Source: Isotricha intestinalis
Taxonomy: Eukaryota; Ciliophora; Litostomatea; Vestibuliferida; Isotrichidae
DNA: 62,235 bases
Direction: 5' to 3'
Assembly: GCA_023807065.1 (NCBI GenBank)
Contig: JAJJLU010000376.1
Location: 1-62,235, forward strand
Part shown: positions 42,401 through 52,384 of the stretch, piece by piece
How positions within the stretch are numbered: position 1 is the first letter of the stretch
Layout of the letters: each line of letters opens with the position of its first letter
Position numbers and translations under genes: made by a program
Notes under the pieces: model-generated
Database searches by the model: none
Told to the model about the DNA's origin: nothing
What the model saw: the letters and a program-made list of their open reading frames with translations, nothing else

Positions 42401-44238
42401 TCTATTATATCTAAATTTTCATCATTTTCTCCTATTTCAATTTCACGGAAATTTACTCTTTGATTATAAATAAAATTATTACCATTATTTGATGTACATA
42501 ATCCTATTAAAATTTCAGTTTTATTTGGAAGTAAATTTATTTTTATTGTTTCTGAACTGAGAATATTACAATATGGTGAAACTAATCTTGTGTTTTCTAA
42601 TTTTTCAATATCCATTTCAAATGTTAATAATTTATTCTTTGAAGTATTTGTAATTATTAACGATGATAAATTTTCAAATAAACATTCATTAAAAAATTGA
42701 TATTCTTCTTTTGAATTTTGATTTAAATTAATATTATTTTGTTTAATGTATAATTTTGAATAATTATGAATTAACATTTTAAAAAATTTACAATCTTCAC
42801 TATCATTATCTATATATTCACATTTAAATTTCTTATTAGCAGAAATTTTAAAAATAAATCTAAATTTAGGATCATCGACAATATCATAATAAGATGGAAA
42901 AATTACTACCAAATAATTTCCATTTTCAATTTCTTCAAGAGTATAATTTAAATCTTCATCACAAACAAATTTACTAAACATTTTTTCAATTTTTTTTTCT
43001 ACATCATATTTAACAAAAATAAAATGAAAAGGATGTTTTGAATTTTCTCCCATAATTTCTCTATTAAATCTCCATTTTTTATTTAGAATACTAAAATTAA
43101 TTTTACATTTTTCAAAAGCATATAAATGAAAAAGTGAAGGAGAAATAAATAATTTTTCTTCATTGAAATAAAATTGTTTAATACTATAATCTAATAAAGG
43201 ATGAATAATTTGAGTATTATCAAAAATAGAATAATATTCATCTACAGTTAAATAAAAAGTTCCTTCTTCTAAAGGAAATTCTATTTCTAAAGTTTTTTTT
43301 AATTCTTCATTCCAATTTTCATTTTCTTCAGAATATTTTCCTTTCCATTCTAAATTTCCATATAAATTTTTCATTTGAATTAATATTAAATCTTCATTCG
43401 CTTTTTTATTTTCATATCTTTTTATATCCACAACAGAATAATAATAACCTTTTAAAATTCCATTATTACTTTTATTTTTATCATCATATTTATATTCTTT
43501 TGTAGATGATAACACTAAATTTTTATCATTACTTAAATTATTATCAAAAATTTCAATTAATTTTTCTTTTGGAAATGTATTTTCATTATGTTCAAAAATA
43601 TCAATTGGAAAACTACTTAAAGTAAAAATAACTTCTTCACATTTTCCTCCCATAATATTTGAATAACCTCCATTAACTTTAGCCCATACTTTTTCTAATA
43701 ACATTACCCACATTAAATTATCTTTCGGTTTCGAAAATAAAAATTCTTTTTTATTTTCATCATAAGGAAAATAATCATCTACAAAAATAATTTGCCATTC
43801 TCCATCAATAAATAATATTATTTCATAATAACCCACTTGATTAAATTTATTAAATCGAAATTTTTCTTTTATTATATAAGGATAATTTAATAAGAAAGAT
43901 AAACTTGTTATAAAATAATTGTTATTTAAAGTTTCTTCTGGTAAATTGTCTTTTGACATTTGTTGAGGAAATAATGTTATTTCAGGAAATATTTCTTCAA
44001 TTCTTTTCCAAGAAATATTTTTTAAATTTGGATATTTATTTAATAATAAATTCATATTAATATAACCATTTTTTTCATCTGTGAAATCTCCTCTTTTGTC
44101 TCTTGAAACTAAACTTGAATATTTTGGTGGAAAATATTCATCAGTAAATTTTTCTTCATGATGATATAATGAAAATGTTGGTGGTGTTTGATTTTTCCAA
44201 TATTTTGTTATTGATAATGGGTCTAATATTCCTTCCAT
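39442..44238 (-). CDS. Catalytically dead calpain with many MORN repeats
   Basis: This is a 1598-residue protein. Residues about 30-345 follow the calpain protease core, but the triad is broken. The GDCWF-type motif reads NNNYF (Asn107 in place of Cys), the GHAYS-type motif reads GYYYS (Tyr265 in place of His), and only Asn291 of the Asn-Pro-Trp region remains (KNLYGNLEWKGKYS). Residues about 350-750 are strand-rich, like calpain's later domains. A basic linker (RRSAKRRTRNN, about 760-775) leads into many MORN repeats from about 800 to the end, in several blocks (such as YKGHFVNGMKSGKG and YEGEFFQNHFHGYG). MORN repeats bind membranes or scaffold cortical structures, so this is probably a structural protein of cortex or cilia. 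Calpain identity is by motif alignment. Confidence 0.82.
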   Translation of the reverse strand: MEGILDPLSITKYWKNQTPPTFSLYHHEEKFTDEYFPPKYSSLVSRDKRGDFTDEKNGYINMNLLLNKYPNLKNISWKRIEEIFPEITLFPQQMSKDNLPEETLNNNYFITSLSFLLNYPYIIKEKFRFNKFNQVGYYEIILFIDGEWQIIFVDDYFPYDENKKEFLFSKPKDNLMWVMLLEKVWAKVNGGYSNIMGGKCEEVIFTLSSFPIDIFEHNENTFPKEKLIEIFDNNLSNDKNLVLSSTKEYKYDDKNKSNNGILKGYYYSVVDIKRYENKKANEDLILIQMKNLYGNLEWKGKYSEENENWNEELKKTLEIEFPLEEGTFYLTVDEYYSIFDNTQIIHPLLDYSIKQFYFNEEKLFISPSLFHLYAFEKCKINFSILNKKWRFNREIMGENSKHPFHFIFVKYDVEKKIEKMFSKFVCDEDLNYTLEEIENGNYLVVIFPSYYDIVDDPKFRFIFKISANKKFKCEYIDNDSEDCKFFKMLIHNYSKLYIKQNNINLNQNSKEEYQFFNECLFENLSSLIITNTSKNKLLTFEMDIEKLENTRLVSPYCNILSSETIKINLLPNKTEILIGLCTSNNGNNFIYNQRVNFREIEIGENDENLDIIEKKKEEVFYQKHLIEYEEKEEIILDENNNQNNTTNIHNLNLTSTVNNQLDASTQRNLQINKTFIKKEIFQIQTKEYRIVSKDSINKNPKFFNSNVILISGEMVDREDLSVNIPRQEPGIIPEDIIEDYQEDIDYYLDYLFKNQKIKPIKKGRRSAKRRTRNNLLSPSTVWKRYENDYGTYVTPNDNYTDNIKGSGIFYPKDSKDKIFGNFINSYIEGEGLICHLINEENIIIYKGHFVNGMKSGKGILYISPNEYYEGEFFQNHFHGYGIYHYPDGSIFDGFFLNGKKNGIGIYSNYFTKTQYYVLFENDAYKNKFYMMGNREYLEDANKKIMGLVDNNENIDFDEVENKFLDYEINFGNFKTFINEHPENNNNQICDYSKHKILLQKINDLYIQNPFMATQFLSLKFQPFEEDDIQLIETSNQKYCGGVKNGKIKHGRGAFLNGKYYYIGYFENDNPKGYMFKFDLDELIVFQGYLNKEFKTEDSKNSKLFYKNGNTYYGQFKDGLPSGIGKYFFHNNNDLWIGNFMKGQFHGNGKYLRRNWLISENKSYFHNKITKIEKLMREDFTIKASTSFFEQVQKNPEYKGVREKLLEIYPIIKYFKHFDDTYIEWKIINLDNNKVYLGQVDKRDIPHGKGCLYDKNNKDNNIWFIGYFIHGEKNGKGTYYNKNWEINFQGNFFHDIKNGFGRIFNYFDQEIIDLFNSNNSNEKNENYDEFGVPIKPQFSNNKLLYVGELYNDLPNGKGIIYNENQSKIFQGIFINGVKSNYSYYINKINKTITKIMYMNGEKISTNEDLIPKHHEIPLKKAYVNFFKEHDNLYKKYKPQIRVFYDKIRKDNLQVSLKFHLSISEDNNGFYIGEVNKLGFKEGFGILFYPNASTKFYIGYFKDNQKENLGTLYLDCDKIYYSGEFKYNEPYGKGKYYLDNNEFVEGNFNEVGSGNGIYTFKDGSYWQGGFYGWSMDGQGELFGKNGDKKGYKKYYLHSCI

Positions 44239-44449
44239 TTTCTTAGTTTATGTTTGTTATATAATTATTCTGTTTGTTATTTATATTTTTTTTTATTTAA
44301 TTTAAAGTTTAATTAATAATAATGTGTTTTAAAAATATTTTTGAAAAAAATATTTATATAATTAATGTAAAATATTAGAAATCTTTATATGAAAAATATT
44401 AATTATAATTTTTTATATTTGAATTATAAGAAGAGATTTAAAAAATTTT

Positions 44450-46249
44450 TCAATGATTTAATATAACATTATTATTTTCATAATTAATATAAGCAATCTT
44501 ATGACTTTCTTTATTTTCATTCTTGGAAGATTCATTAAGAGTACATATCCAATTTATTCTTTTCTCCAAAAAGGTTTCAATTGACTTATTTGACTCAGAA
44601 TATTTTTTAATTTCTTCATAATAAAATAGCGATATTTTACAAGCTAAATCAATTATTTTTTTCCCATCTTTTCTCATAAATTTATTAACTAACATACCTA
44701 TTTTTTCTTCTTTTAAATTATATTTTTTTGAAATCATTATTAAATAATTCTTTATATTATTAAGTTCCTTTTTGACATTTTCATTTTTTGAATCTAATTC
44801 AATTTCCATTTCATTATTTAATTCATTATAATTTTGAATAAATCTAATATATTTTTCATTTAATTCATCTACAATTAAATTTTTAATTGAAAATATTGTC
44901 ATATTCATTAAATATAATTGTGTTCTTGGAATTACTTTTAATTTTTTTTCATAATCTAAACTAAAAACCAAATCATTTGTTTCTTGAAAAGAAATCAAAT
45001 TTTTTAAATTTGAAAAATCTTCACCATATTTCACCTTATTAGTAATATAATTAGATATTTTTTCTCCTAAGATTTTCTCATATTTTTCATAATGTTCATT
45101 AATATTTAATTGAGTATGTTTAATATAATTTGAATTAAATTCTCCAATGCTATAATCAAGAAGACAATTTCCAATATTTTCAATTAAAGTTTTATTATCT
45201 TTATTTTCTTCTTCATCATCAGAAATATAGTTTATAGTAGAATCTGCAGTTAAATCATAATCACTTGCATTTAATTCATCTAACATATTATCAATCACAT
45301 ATGATAATTTCTCATTTATTTCATTCTCTAACTTCAAATAAACTTCTTTATACCAAATACTTAAAATCATAGTATAAAGTGAAAATTTCCCATTACAGAT
45401 TTTTACTCCGTGTAAAAGAGTATAAAGATAATTTATTATTATATTTATATGTTCATATTTATCATTTAAATATAAAGCTACATCTATTAAAGAATTATGT
45501 CTGCTAATGAATTCATTTAAAAAACGACAATTATCATTTTCATTTTCAAATTTATAAATATAACCTAAATGTAATTTGCAATATAAAGAAATTAATTCCT
45601 GTAACCATAAAATAAATTTTAAAGGTTCACAAGAAATTTGATTTGAGTTAATTTCAATTTTTGAATAATTAAATATTTTTTCTAATACAATTAAATCTAT
45701 TTTATTTTCTTTTATTTGATATGATAAATTTTGAAAATTTAATATATAATTTCCAAAAGGTAAATTTGGTTTCATTAGCTTTTTATTTTTATCCTCATTT
45801 TCAAAATATAAATTATAATAAAGATATATTTGATTTTCTTCTTTGATAATATCATAAAAATGTTTTTGATGTTCACTACTGAATTCTGATTCAATGTCTG
45901 AGATTTGTTTTCTTAATTTAGGTAAATAACAATGAATATTTAACATATTATAAATATCATTTGAAATTTCATTTGAAATTGATTGTTTGTAAATTACAAA
46001 TTGTTTATAAATTTGTCTCCAGTCAAATTTTATTCCTTTATCTTTGATATTTATTTCTTCTAAAATTGTTAAATTATTTTCATCTGTGTAAAATGTTTTA
46101 TTACATTCTTCCCTCCATAAATTGTTTATTTTATCATTATTTTTATTATCTAAGAGTAAAGAAAGTTTTTTATTAACTTGAGATAAATCTAAAATCGCTT
46201 TCAAATCTAAATATGACACAATGTAGTTAAGGAGGTTTTTATTTAACAT
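44450..46249 (-). CDS. F-box-like helical protein
   Basis: This is a 599-residue protein. The N-terminus (about 1-50) fits an F-box: a leucine-rich helix NYIVSYLDLKAILDLSQVNKKL followed by LWREEC. F-boxes dock proteins on SKP1 in SCF ubiquitin ligases. The rest is a long mostly helical region with an acidic stretch (about 335-355, DDEEENKDNK) and no repeat or enzyme motif that I recognise. The substrate-binding part would be this unknown region. A false match is possible because F-boxes are short. Confidence 0.55.
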   Translation of the reverse strand: MLNKNLLNYIVSYLDLKAILDLSQVNKKLSLLLDNKNNDKINNLWREECNKTFYTDENNLTILEEINIKDKGIKFDWRQIYKQFVIYKQSISNEISNDIYNMLNIHCYLPKLRKQISDIESEFSSEHQKHFYDIIKEENQIYLYYNLYFENEDKNKKLMKPNLPFGNYILNFQNLSYQIKENKIDLIVLEKIFNYSKIEINSNQISCEPLKFILWLQELISLYCKLHLGYIYKFENENDNCRFLNEFISRHNSLIDVALYLNDKYEHINIIINYLYTLLHGVKICNGKFSLYTMILSIWYKEVYLKLENEINEKLSYVIDNMLDELNASDYDLTADSTINYISDDEEENKDNKTLIENIGNCLLDYSIGEFNSNYIKHTQLNINEHYEKYEKILGEKISNYITNKVKYGEDFSNLKNLISFQETNDLVFSLDYEKKLKVIPRTQLYLMNMTIFSIKNLIVDELNEKYIRFIQNYNELNNEMEIELDSKNENVKKELNNIKNYLIMISKKYNLKEEKIGMLVNKFMRKDGKKIIDLACKISLFYYEEIKKYSESNKSIETFLEKRINWICTLNESSKNENKESHKIAYINYENNNVILNH

Positions 46250-47731
46250 TTTTTTTAATGTATGTAAATAATTCTTAAATATAATTTAAATATATTATTT
46301 TTTTTTTTGGTTAGAATTTATTGTATTTATATATTATATTTCTAGAATAACGTTTTTAATAAAAGAATAAGTTGAAAAATTATTTAATAAAATAAATAAA
46401 ATATAAAATATCAAAATTTTTTAAAATTTATCTAATTAAGTTAAGAAAATATTTACAATTTAATCAAAAATTCTATCTTTTAAATTTTTAATTTTATCTC
46501 TGGAATCTTAAACCAATTTAAATTAAATAAAAAAACACAAAAAATTATTTAGAGGGAAATATTTCAAAAAAAATTAAATTAAAAAATAATATTTTTTTTC
46601 TAGATTAAAAACTCTTTTAGGAACATCTTCGTAATGAGAGGAAAGAAATAGATTAATAGAATATGATTTAAAATTAAGTTATTTTTTAATATATCAACAA
46701 AATTTTATTAATTCCAGATATCACTTCATAAATCTTAAAGAATAAAACTATAATTTTATATTTTTGGATTTTCTGGTTATTTATTATTGGTAGATTTATT
46801 TTAGGATATAATAAAGTTAAAGCTGAAGAAATAAAAAAAAAAATAGCATTATTCTCTGTTTTATTTGATTTTTAGTTTTATTTTAAGTGTTTTTATGTTT
46901 AAATTAAACTGCTATTTTCGTTTATTCAAATATTTCAGGAGGTGTTTCAAGTTGAACTAGATTAAATGGTTTATTTGATCTCAGTTTTATTCTAAGGTTA
47001 AAAACCTTTTAAATTATATGGTTTTTAAAGACCTTTAAGTCCAATATATTTTTTCTTATTAATTTTAACTGAAAAAATATATAATAATTAGGTTCATTTA
47101 GACGATAAAATAGGAAATTTCAGATGAATGATATTGTTAACCTACTAGAATAAATAAAAGTATTGAGATTTACAATAACAATAACAGTAGTTTAGTTTTA
47201 TGATGATAATGATTCTACAAAAAAAACTATATATTCTGAAAAAAAATTATGTTTTAAATGTGTTGGAAAAAAATATTATAAATAATTTTATATATTATAT
47301 ATTAATTCCTATTATCTGTTTTAAATATATATGATAATAAAAAAAATATAATTAATATTAAATTTTGACTTCTTAAATATTCTAGAGAAGTAATAGTCCA
47401 TTATTATTGTCTTTAAAATATGAATTTACTATAATTTGAATTAAATTGAATTTTTACTTATTCATAAAAATCCAATCAACATAAATTTTTACTTATTCAA
47501 CTTTAAACATTTTAATTTTTCATTTTGTTTAACTTATTGTTTGTGATTTTGATTTTTTTCTCATAATTTTTTAATTAAGTTTTTATGATTTCAATTGCTC
47601 ATTTTTTCTTTTTAAAAGATTTATTATTTTCTATTTATAAATTACCACAAACATAAAAGAAAAACTTTACAATATTAATTATAATTATTGATTAATGATA
47701 AATTAATTTTTATCTAATGAATTATTAATAT
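46250..47731. other. Long gene-free stretch between divergent genes
   Basis: About 1.5 kb upstream of both the F-box-like gene and the second acid phosphatase. Short open runs occur near 46800-47000 (for example one reading KVKAEEIKKKIALFSVLFDF) but they break at once. No RNA gene or repeat is visible. It may hold a very decayed gene, but I cannot support one. Confidence 0.4.
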
Positions 47732-49132
47732 ATGAAATTTTTAATATTTTATTTAACTTTTGAATTTATATTTTCAAAAAAACTCTTATTCGTTTTAACT
47801 CATTTTAGACATGGAGCAAGAGCCCCATTATCATTAAATAAGAATAATTATGATTCATTTAATCAATTATGGTCAAATCCAGGAGAATTAACTGTGGTTG
47901 GTCAAAGAATGCACTATATATTAGGTCTTCATAATCATGAAAAATATATTAAAGAAAAAAAATTTTTATCAGAAAATTATAATCCAAATGAAATTTATAT
48001 TTTATCTACAAATCATAATAGAACTATTCAAAGTGCTTTAGCACAAATTCAAGGCTTATATTATTTAAATTCTAGTTTTAATGATATATTAAATGATAAT
48101 CAAAAAAATATTTCTAATCCTCCTATTAATATTAATCAAGATATTCAAAAAGAAATTGATAAATTAAATTCAGTTAATTCTGCTTTACCTCAATTTTTAC
48201 AAACTATTCCAATCAATATAATAAATAATATAGAACATGAAATTATTATTAATGATAATTCTGATTGTTTGGATAAAATTATTGAAAATGAAAATATTAT
48301 TTTTGAAAGTGAAATGTATGTAAATATAAAACAAATTTTCAATGATAAATATTCAAAAAAATTTAATAAATTATTACATGAAATTGGGAATTATAGTATT
48401 CCTTATATTATAGATTTATGTGATGAATATATAAGTGATATATATGATGGAAGAGATTTAAATTTTTTAAATAATTTTGATATAAATTTAACTGATTTAG
48501 AAGATTATTGTTTAGAAATTAGTAAAATATATTCTTTAATTACTTTAATAAATGAAAAAGATAATAATTTATTATATGCAATGATGACTCCTTTTTTTAG
48601 AGAATTATTATATTATATGAAAAAAAAAATTGACATGGATATTAATAATATCACAGATGATACTAATCCCAAATTTGTAATGTTTTCTGGACATGATGAT
48701 TCATTAGGAGCAATGGAAATTTTTCTTATAAAAGTTTTTGATATTAAAGATGATAATTTTTTTATTAATCCTATTTTTAGTTCAAGTTGCTTTTTTGAAG
48801 TATATAAAAAAGATAACATAACTGATAAAAATAATTTTGATTATTCTGATTATATTATTGAATATATTTTTAATGATAAATTAATGAAAGTTTGGGAATT
48901 TGAGGAATTTTATAATATTATTCATTCTCATTTATGGAGTAAAGAACAAATTTTCAATTATTGTGAATATAATAAAGAAATAATAATAGAAGACCCAGGG
49001 AAACAATTAAAATATATAATATTAATATTAATTCTCATTATATTTACATTATTTGGATTTAATTTACATTTTTGTTTTAAATATTTGATAAATGATGATT
49101 CAAAATTAAATAAAATTGTAGAAGATGATTAA
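47732..49132 (+). CDS. Histidine acid phosphatase, membrane-anchored (copy 2)
   Basis: This 466-residue paralogue of the 8786-10189 gene has the same layout. A short signal peptide (about 1-15) comes first, then RHGARAP with catalytic His26, a shared EL-T-(V/I)-G-(Q/K)-RMHYI block, NRTI, a GHD motif at 320-322 with the acid Asp322, and a C-terminal membrane helix (about 430-452) with a short tail. All catalytic residues are present. The two genes are about 38 kb apart and on opposite strands, so they are not a fresh tandem copy. The likely role is lysosomal or surface phosphomonoesterase. The substrate is unknown. Confidence 0.88.
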   Translation: MKFLIFYLTFEFIFSKKLLFVLTHFRHGARAPLSLNKNNYDSFNQLWSNPGELTVVGQRMHYILGLHNHEKYIKEKKFLSENYNPNEIYILSTNHNRTIQSALAQIQGLYYLNSSFNDILNDNQKNISNPPININQDIQKEIDKLNSVNSALPQFLQTIPINIINNIEHEIIINDNSDCLDKIIENENIIFESEMYVNIKQIFNDKYSKKFNKLLHEIGNYSIPYIIDLCDEYISDIYDGRDLNFLNNFDINLTDLEDYCLEISKIYSLITLINEKDNNLLYAMMTPFFRELLYYMKKKIDMDINNITDDTNPKFVMFSGHDDSLGAMEIFLIKVFDIKDDNFFINPIFSSSCFFEVYKKDNITDKNNFDYSDYIIEYIFNDKLMKVWEFEEFYNIIHSHLWSKEQIFNYCEYNKEIIIEDPGKQLKYIILILILIIFTLFGFNLHFCFKYLINDDSKLNKIVEDD

Positions 49133-49180
49133 TCATACTGATATAATATTAATATATTTTAATATTTTAAGAATTTAAAT

Positions 49181-50749
49181 TTATTCTAATAAATTAATAT
49201 CAAAAGAATTATTATCTATAGCAAATAGTAATTTATTGTTTATTTGATTAATTAAATAAATTTTAATATTTTTAACATTTTCCAAATCAAAAGAATTATC
49301 TTGTGTATTAAAATCTTGAGAAGAAATTATTTTCATTTCATCAACATTAAATTGAAAAATACAACTTCCACTAATTGCAATCAGACCAAAATTTTTAGAA
49401 AAAAAAATAGATTTTATTTCAAAATTAAATACATAACAAATTTCAATTTGAAAATTTAAACAATTAATTTTAAATAATTGTTTAGATACAAGACAATAAA
49501 TTTTATTCCTATAATAAATAATTTGATTAGGATTAACAACACCAAAATTATTAATTTCTTTTATAATATTTCCATTATTCAAATCCCAAAAAGATAAATT
49601 TTGAGAAGAAGAAACAATTCTTTTTTCATTTATTTCTGCAATTGAATAAAAAGGTTTAGTTCCAAATAATATATTTTCAGATAAAAAATTTTTATTATTC
49701 CATTGAATAATATAACAATTTTTTGAACAAGTTAATATTTTTTCATTCTCTAATTGAATTATTTGATTTATATCATTTGAATTAGTATTTATTGTATAAT
49801 CACATTTATATGAAAAATTTGTAACCGTCCAAATTTTTATTTCTTTTGAATCACATGAAATTATTCTTTTATCTTTTAACTCATATAAATAATTAATTTT
49901 CCTATTATGACCTTCTAATATCATTTCTTCATTTAATTTTTCTTTTTCTTTTATTTCATAAATATAAATATTTCTATTATTTTCATTTTTTGAAACTGCA
50001 ATTCTTCCATCTTTTAAAACAATTAAACAATTAATATTTGATTTTATTGATTTATTATATTTAATTTTCATATCTTCTACTTTGAAATTTTTTAATTTTA
50101 TAAGATTCTCATTTTTTAAATGAAAAAATAATCTTTCTATCTTTTCATTTAGTGGATATTTGTAATTATAATCATTTAAATTAAGGAGATCATTTAAATC
50201 AAAAAATTTTTGAATTATATTTTTTGAATAGTTTTCAACTATTGGGAATTCTTTTAATGAATTTAAAAACACCAAAAATATTTTAAATAAATAATTATTT
50301 GTTTCATTATATTTTTTATATAAATTTTCAATTTTATTGATTAACATTTTTAATTCTTTTAATATATTTTCTTTAAAAGAATTAATAAAATTATCAACAT
50401 AATTTTTTTTATTTTTCAATTCTATTTTTAATTTTTCAGAATCAAGAATATTGTTTTTTAAATTCATATAACTATGAAAATTATGAATTCCTTCATTTTT
50501 ACATCCATTACAATAAAATTCATTACAAATATTACAATAATAGTTTAAAATTTCATTATGAATTTTACATTTATCAATTTTTTTTAAATTAATATTGTCG
50601 ATTTCTCTATAAAACTTTAAAAAATAATTCTTTATAGAAATTATATTTTCTCCACAATTACATTTATAATAAATATTTTGATTTTTTTCATTATAAATTT
50701 CAATGATATTTGGAAATTGTTTACAAATTCTACATAAAAAATATTTCAT
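49181..50749 (-). CDS. B-box zinc-finger protein with WD40-like propeller
   Basis: This is a 522-residue protein. A small N-terminal Cys cluster (C6, C9, C30, C32) is followed by a B-box (C61, H64, C72, C75, C80, C83, H89, H92), then a helical coiled region (about 100-215) and a WD40-like beta-propeller from about 225 (for example GHNRKINYLYELKDKRI and IKIW). The order is TRIM-like, but a complete RING is missing, so ligase activity is doubtful. It may act as a scaffold or adaptor. It is the second B-box protein in the window, with a different C-terminal propeller type. Confidence 0.78.
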   Translation of the reverse strand: MKYFLCRICKQFPNIIEIYNEKNQNIYYKCNCGENIISIKNYFLKFYREIDNINLKKIDKCKIHNEILNYYCNICNEFYCNGCKNEGIHNFHSYMNLKNNILDSEKLKIELKNKKNYVDNFINSFKENILKELKMLINKIENLYKKYNETNNYLFKIFLVFLNSLKEFPIVENYSKNIIQKFFDLNDLLNLNDYNYKYPLNEKIERLFFHLKNENLIKLKNFKVEDMKIKYNKSIKSNINCLIVLKDGRIAVSKNENNRNIYIYEIKEKEKLNEEMILEGHNRKINYLYELKDKRIISCDSKEIKIWTVTNFSYKCDYTINTNSNDINQIIQLENEKILTCSKNCYIIQWNNKNFLSENILFGTKPFYSIAEINEKRIVSSSQNLSFWDLNNGNIIKEINNFGVVNPNQIIYYRNKIYCLVSKQLFKINCLNFQIEICYVFNFEIKSIFFSKNFGLIAISGSCIFQFNVDEMKIISSQDFNTQDNSFDLENVKNIKIYLINQINNKLLFAIDNNSFDINLLE

Positions 50750-51313
50750 ATATTTTGAACTTTATATTATATTAATAATTAATAAACATTAATTATTGAA
50801 TCTGAATAATATTGTTAATTATATCTCTAAAAAATTCCTTTAAGTAAAAACTTTTACAAAAATTAGAATAATTAAGGGAATCAACGAAAATAAAATATAA
50901 TGAAAATTTGTGAAATTTGAAGGTAAATTTAACGTTTTAAAACTGTATTTTACATTTTCATCTTAAATTATAATAAGATAATATAATTTGATATATAATC
51001 AATCTATCTCTCAAATTTAGTCCTTAATTGCCTAATTTAAAAAACCTAATTTTGGCTAATTTAATATTTAATCTTTCTTTTAATTAAAATAATTAAAATA
51101 TTAAAGTGAAATTACCTTATTTTAACCAAATTCTTAATTAATTTCTATATCTTAACAATTTACAAATTCATTTTTCTTTCCAAAAATCAAACAAAAAATT
51201 CAAAAAAATTGTAATAATAATGATTAGGAAGATATTATAAATTCTTCAAGTACTAATATAAAATTCTTTATATTTTCTATAAATTCACAAATTTCATTTG
51301 TATTATAATTTAA
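50750..51313. other. Intergenic stretch, nothing recognised
   Basis: About 560 AT-rich bases lie between divergent genes. No coding frame, repeat or RNA structure was recognised. Confidence 0.5.
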
Positions 51314-52042
51314 ATGAGTGAATCTGATTCTGACTCATGTGATTTTAATGAATTTGGAATTAATGACGAATATCCATATTTTAAACAATTAATTCAAGAA
51401 AATGAGGAGGATCCAACATGTATCAATTTATTAAGAGCAAAAAATGAAGATTGTAATGAAAGAAAATTAGGAAAGAAATATGGAAGAAAAAAAAAAAATA
51501 ACCAAAATGAATTATCGAATCATACATCTAAACATAGAGATAATGTTTTAAAAAAGATTAAAGTACATTTTCATAAATATATAATCTCTTGGTTAAATCG
51601 AAAATTATTAAAAAAAAAAATCAGACTCAAATTTAGTAATTTTTTTCAAGATTTCCAAAATGACATAACGATTTCCACCAATAGACTACTTTTAAATTTA
51701 AAACTTTCTCAAATTTTAGTTAAAATAATTACCTGTAAAGGTAATGGACCACCAAACAAAAATGAAATAGTCTATAATCAAATTAAAGATGAAAAAGATT
51801 TAAAAGAAATATTCTCATTAACATATAAGGAATTATATCTACAATTTTTAAACAGCAAAGAAGCCCAAAATTTAATTGATAAAGAAAGAAAAAAAAATAA
51901 TGATATTAGGAAAACTTTAAAAAACTTCATTGATAATTTTTCAAAAAAACAACCAAAGATACCAAAAAAATATAAGAATCAAATCATTCAAAAAAGCAAA
52001 ACCAATCCGACTTTTGAAATGCTATTTGGAAATAAAAAATAA
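51314..52042 (+). CDS. Basic protein with KYGRKKK motif, unknown function
   Basis: This is a 242-residue protein. An acidic N-terminus (MSESDSDSCDFNEF) is followed by GKKYGRKKK (about 53-61), then HTSKHRDNVLKKIKVHF (about 70-86), a helical middle and a basic C-terminal third. The combination of GRKKK, a short spacer and H-x(3)-H-x-DN-x-(L/I)-x-KIK recalls a recurrent family of uncharacterised ciliate proteins, as far as I remember. Its charge suggests nucleic-acid or chromatin binding. That role is inference and no catalytic motif is visible. Confidence 0.55.
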   Translation: MSESDSDSCDFNEFGINDEYPYFKQLIQENEEDPTCINLLRAKNEDCNERKLGKKYGRKKKNNQNELSNHTSKHRDNVLKKIKVHFHKYIISWLNRKLLKKKIRLKFSNFFQDFQNDITISTNRLLLNLKLSQILVKIITCKGNGPPNKNEIVYNQIKDEKDLKEIFSLTYKELYLQFLNSKEAQNLIDKERKKNNDIRKTLKNFIDNFSKKQPKIPKKYKNQIIQKSKTNPTFEMLFGNKK

Positions 52043-52384
52043 ATTAGTAACAAATTTATTGTTAAGAAAGTATAATATCAAATTTACCTTATCTATTATA
52101 TAAATACATTTAGGTAAATGAGATATTTTTATTATAGATTTGTAATTCAATAATATTATTTTAATATTCTTTGATATAAATCAAAAACTCATATTTCAAC
52201 TTATTATAATAATAATAATGTTGTTACTGATGTTTATATGTAATATATAGCAATTAAATAAAATAAATCTTAAACATAAACTTTTATTAAAACTTAAAAA
52301 GATTAAAAAACCTTTAAAATAATTAATTAAAAAATAATGAATTTCAATTACATCTAAAAAAATAAAAAATTTGATATAAAAAAA
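52043..52384. other. Short intergenic stretch, nothing recognised
   Basis: About 340 AT-rich bases between two plus-strand genes. The reverse-strand open frame that overlaps its end is a mirror of the IQ gene and not a gene of its own. Confidence 0.5.

Noticed and set aside
46790..47130. Possible tubulin-like remnant (a GGVSS…TRLNG run)
   Set aside because: The likeness covers only about 20 residues with stops on both sides and no further tubulin motif in order, so chance is as likely.
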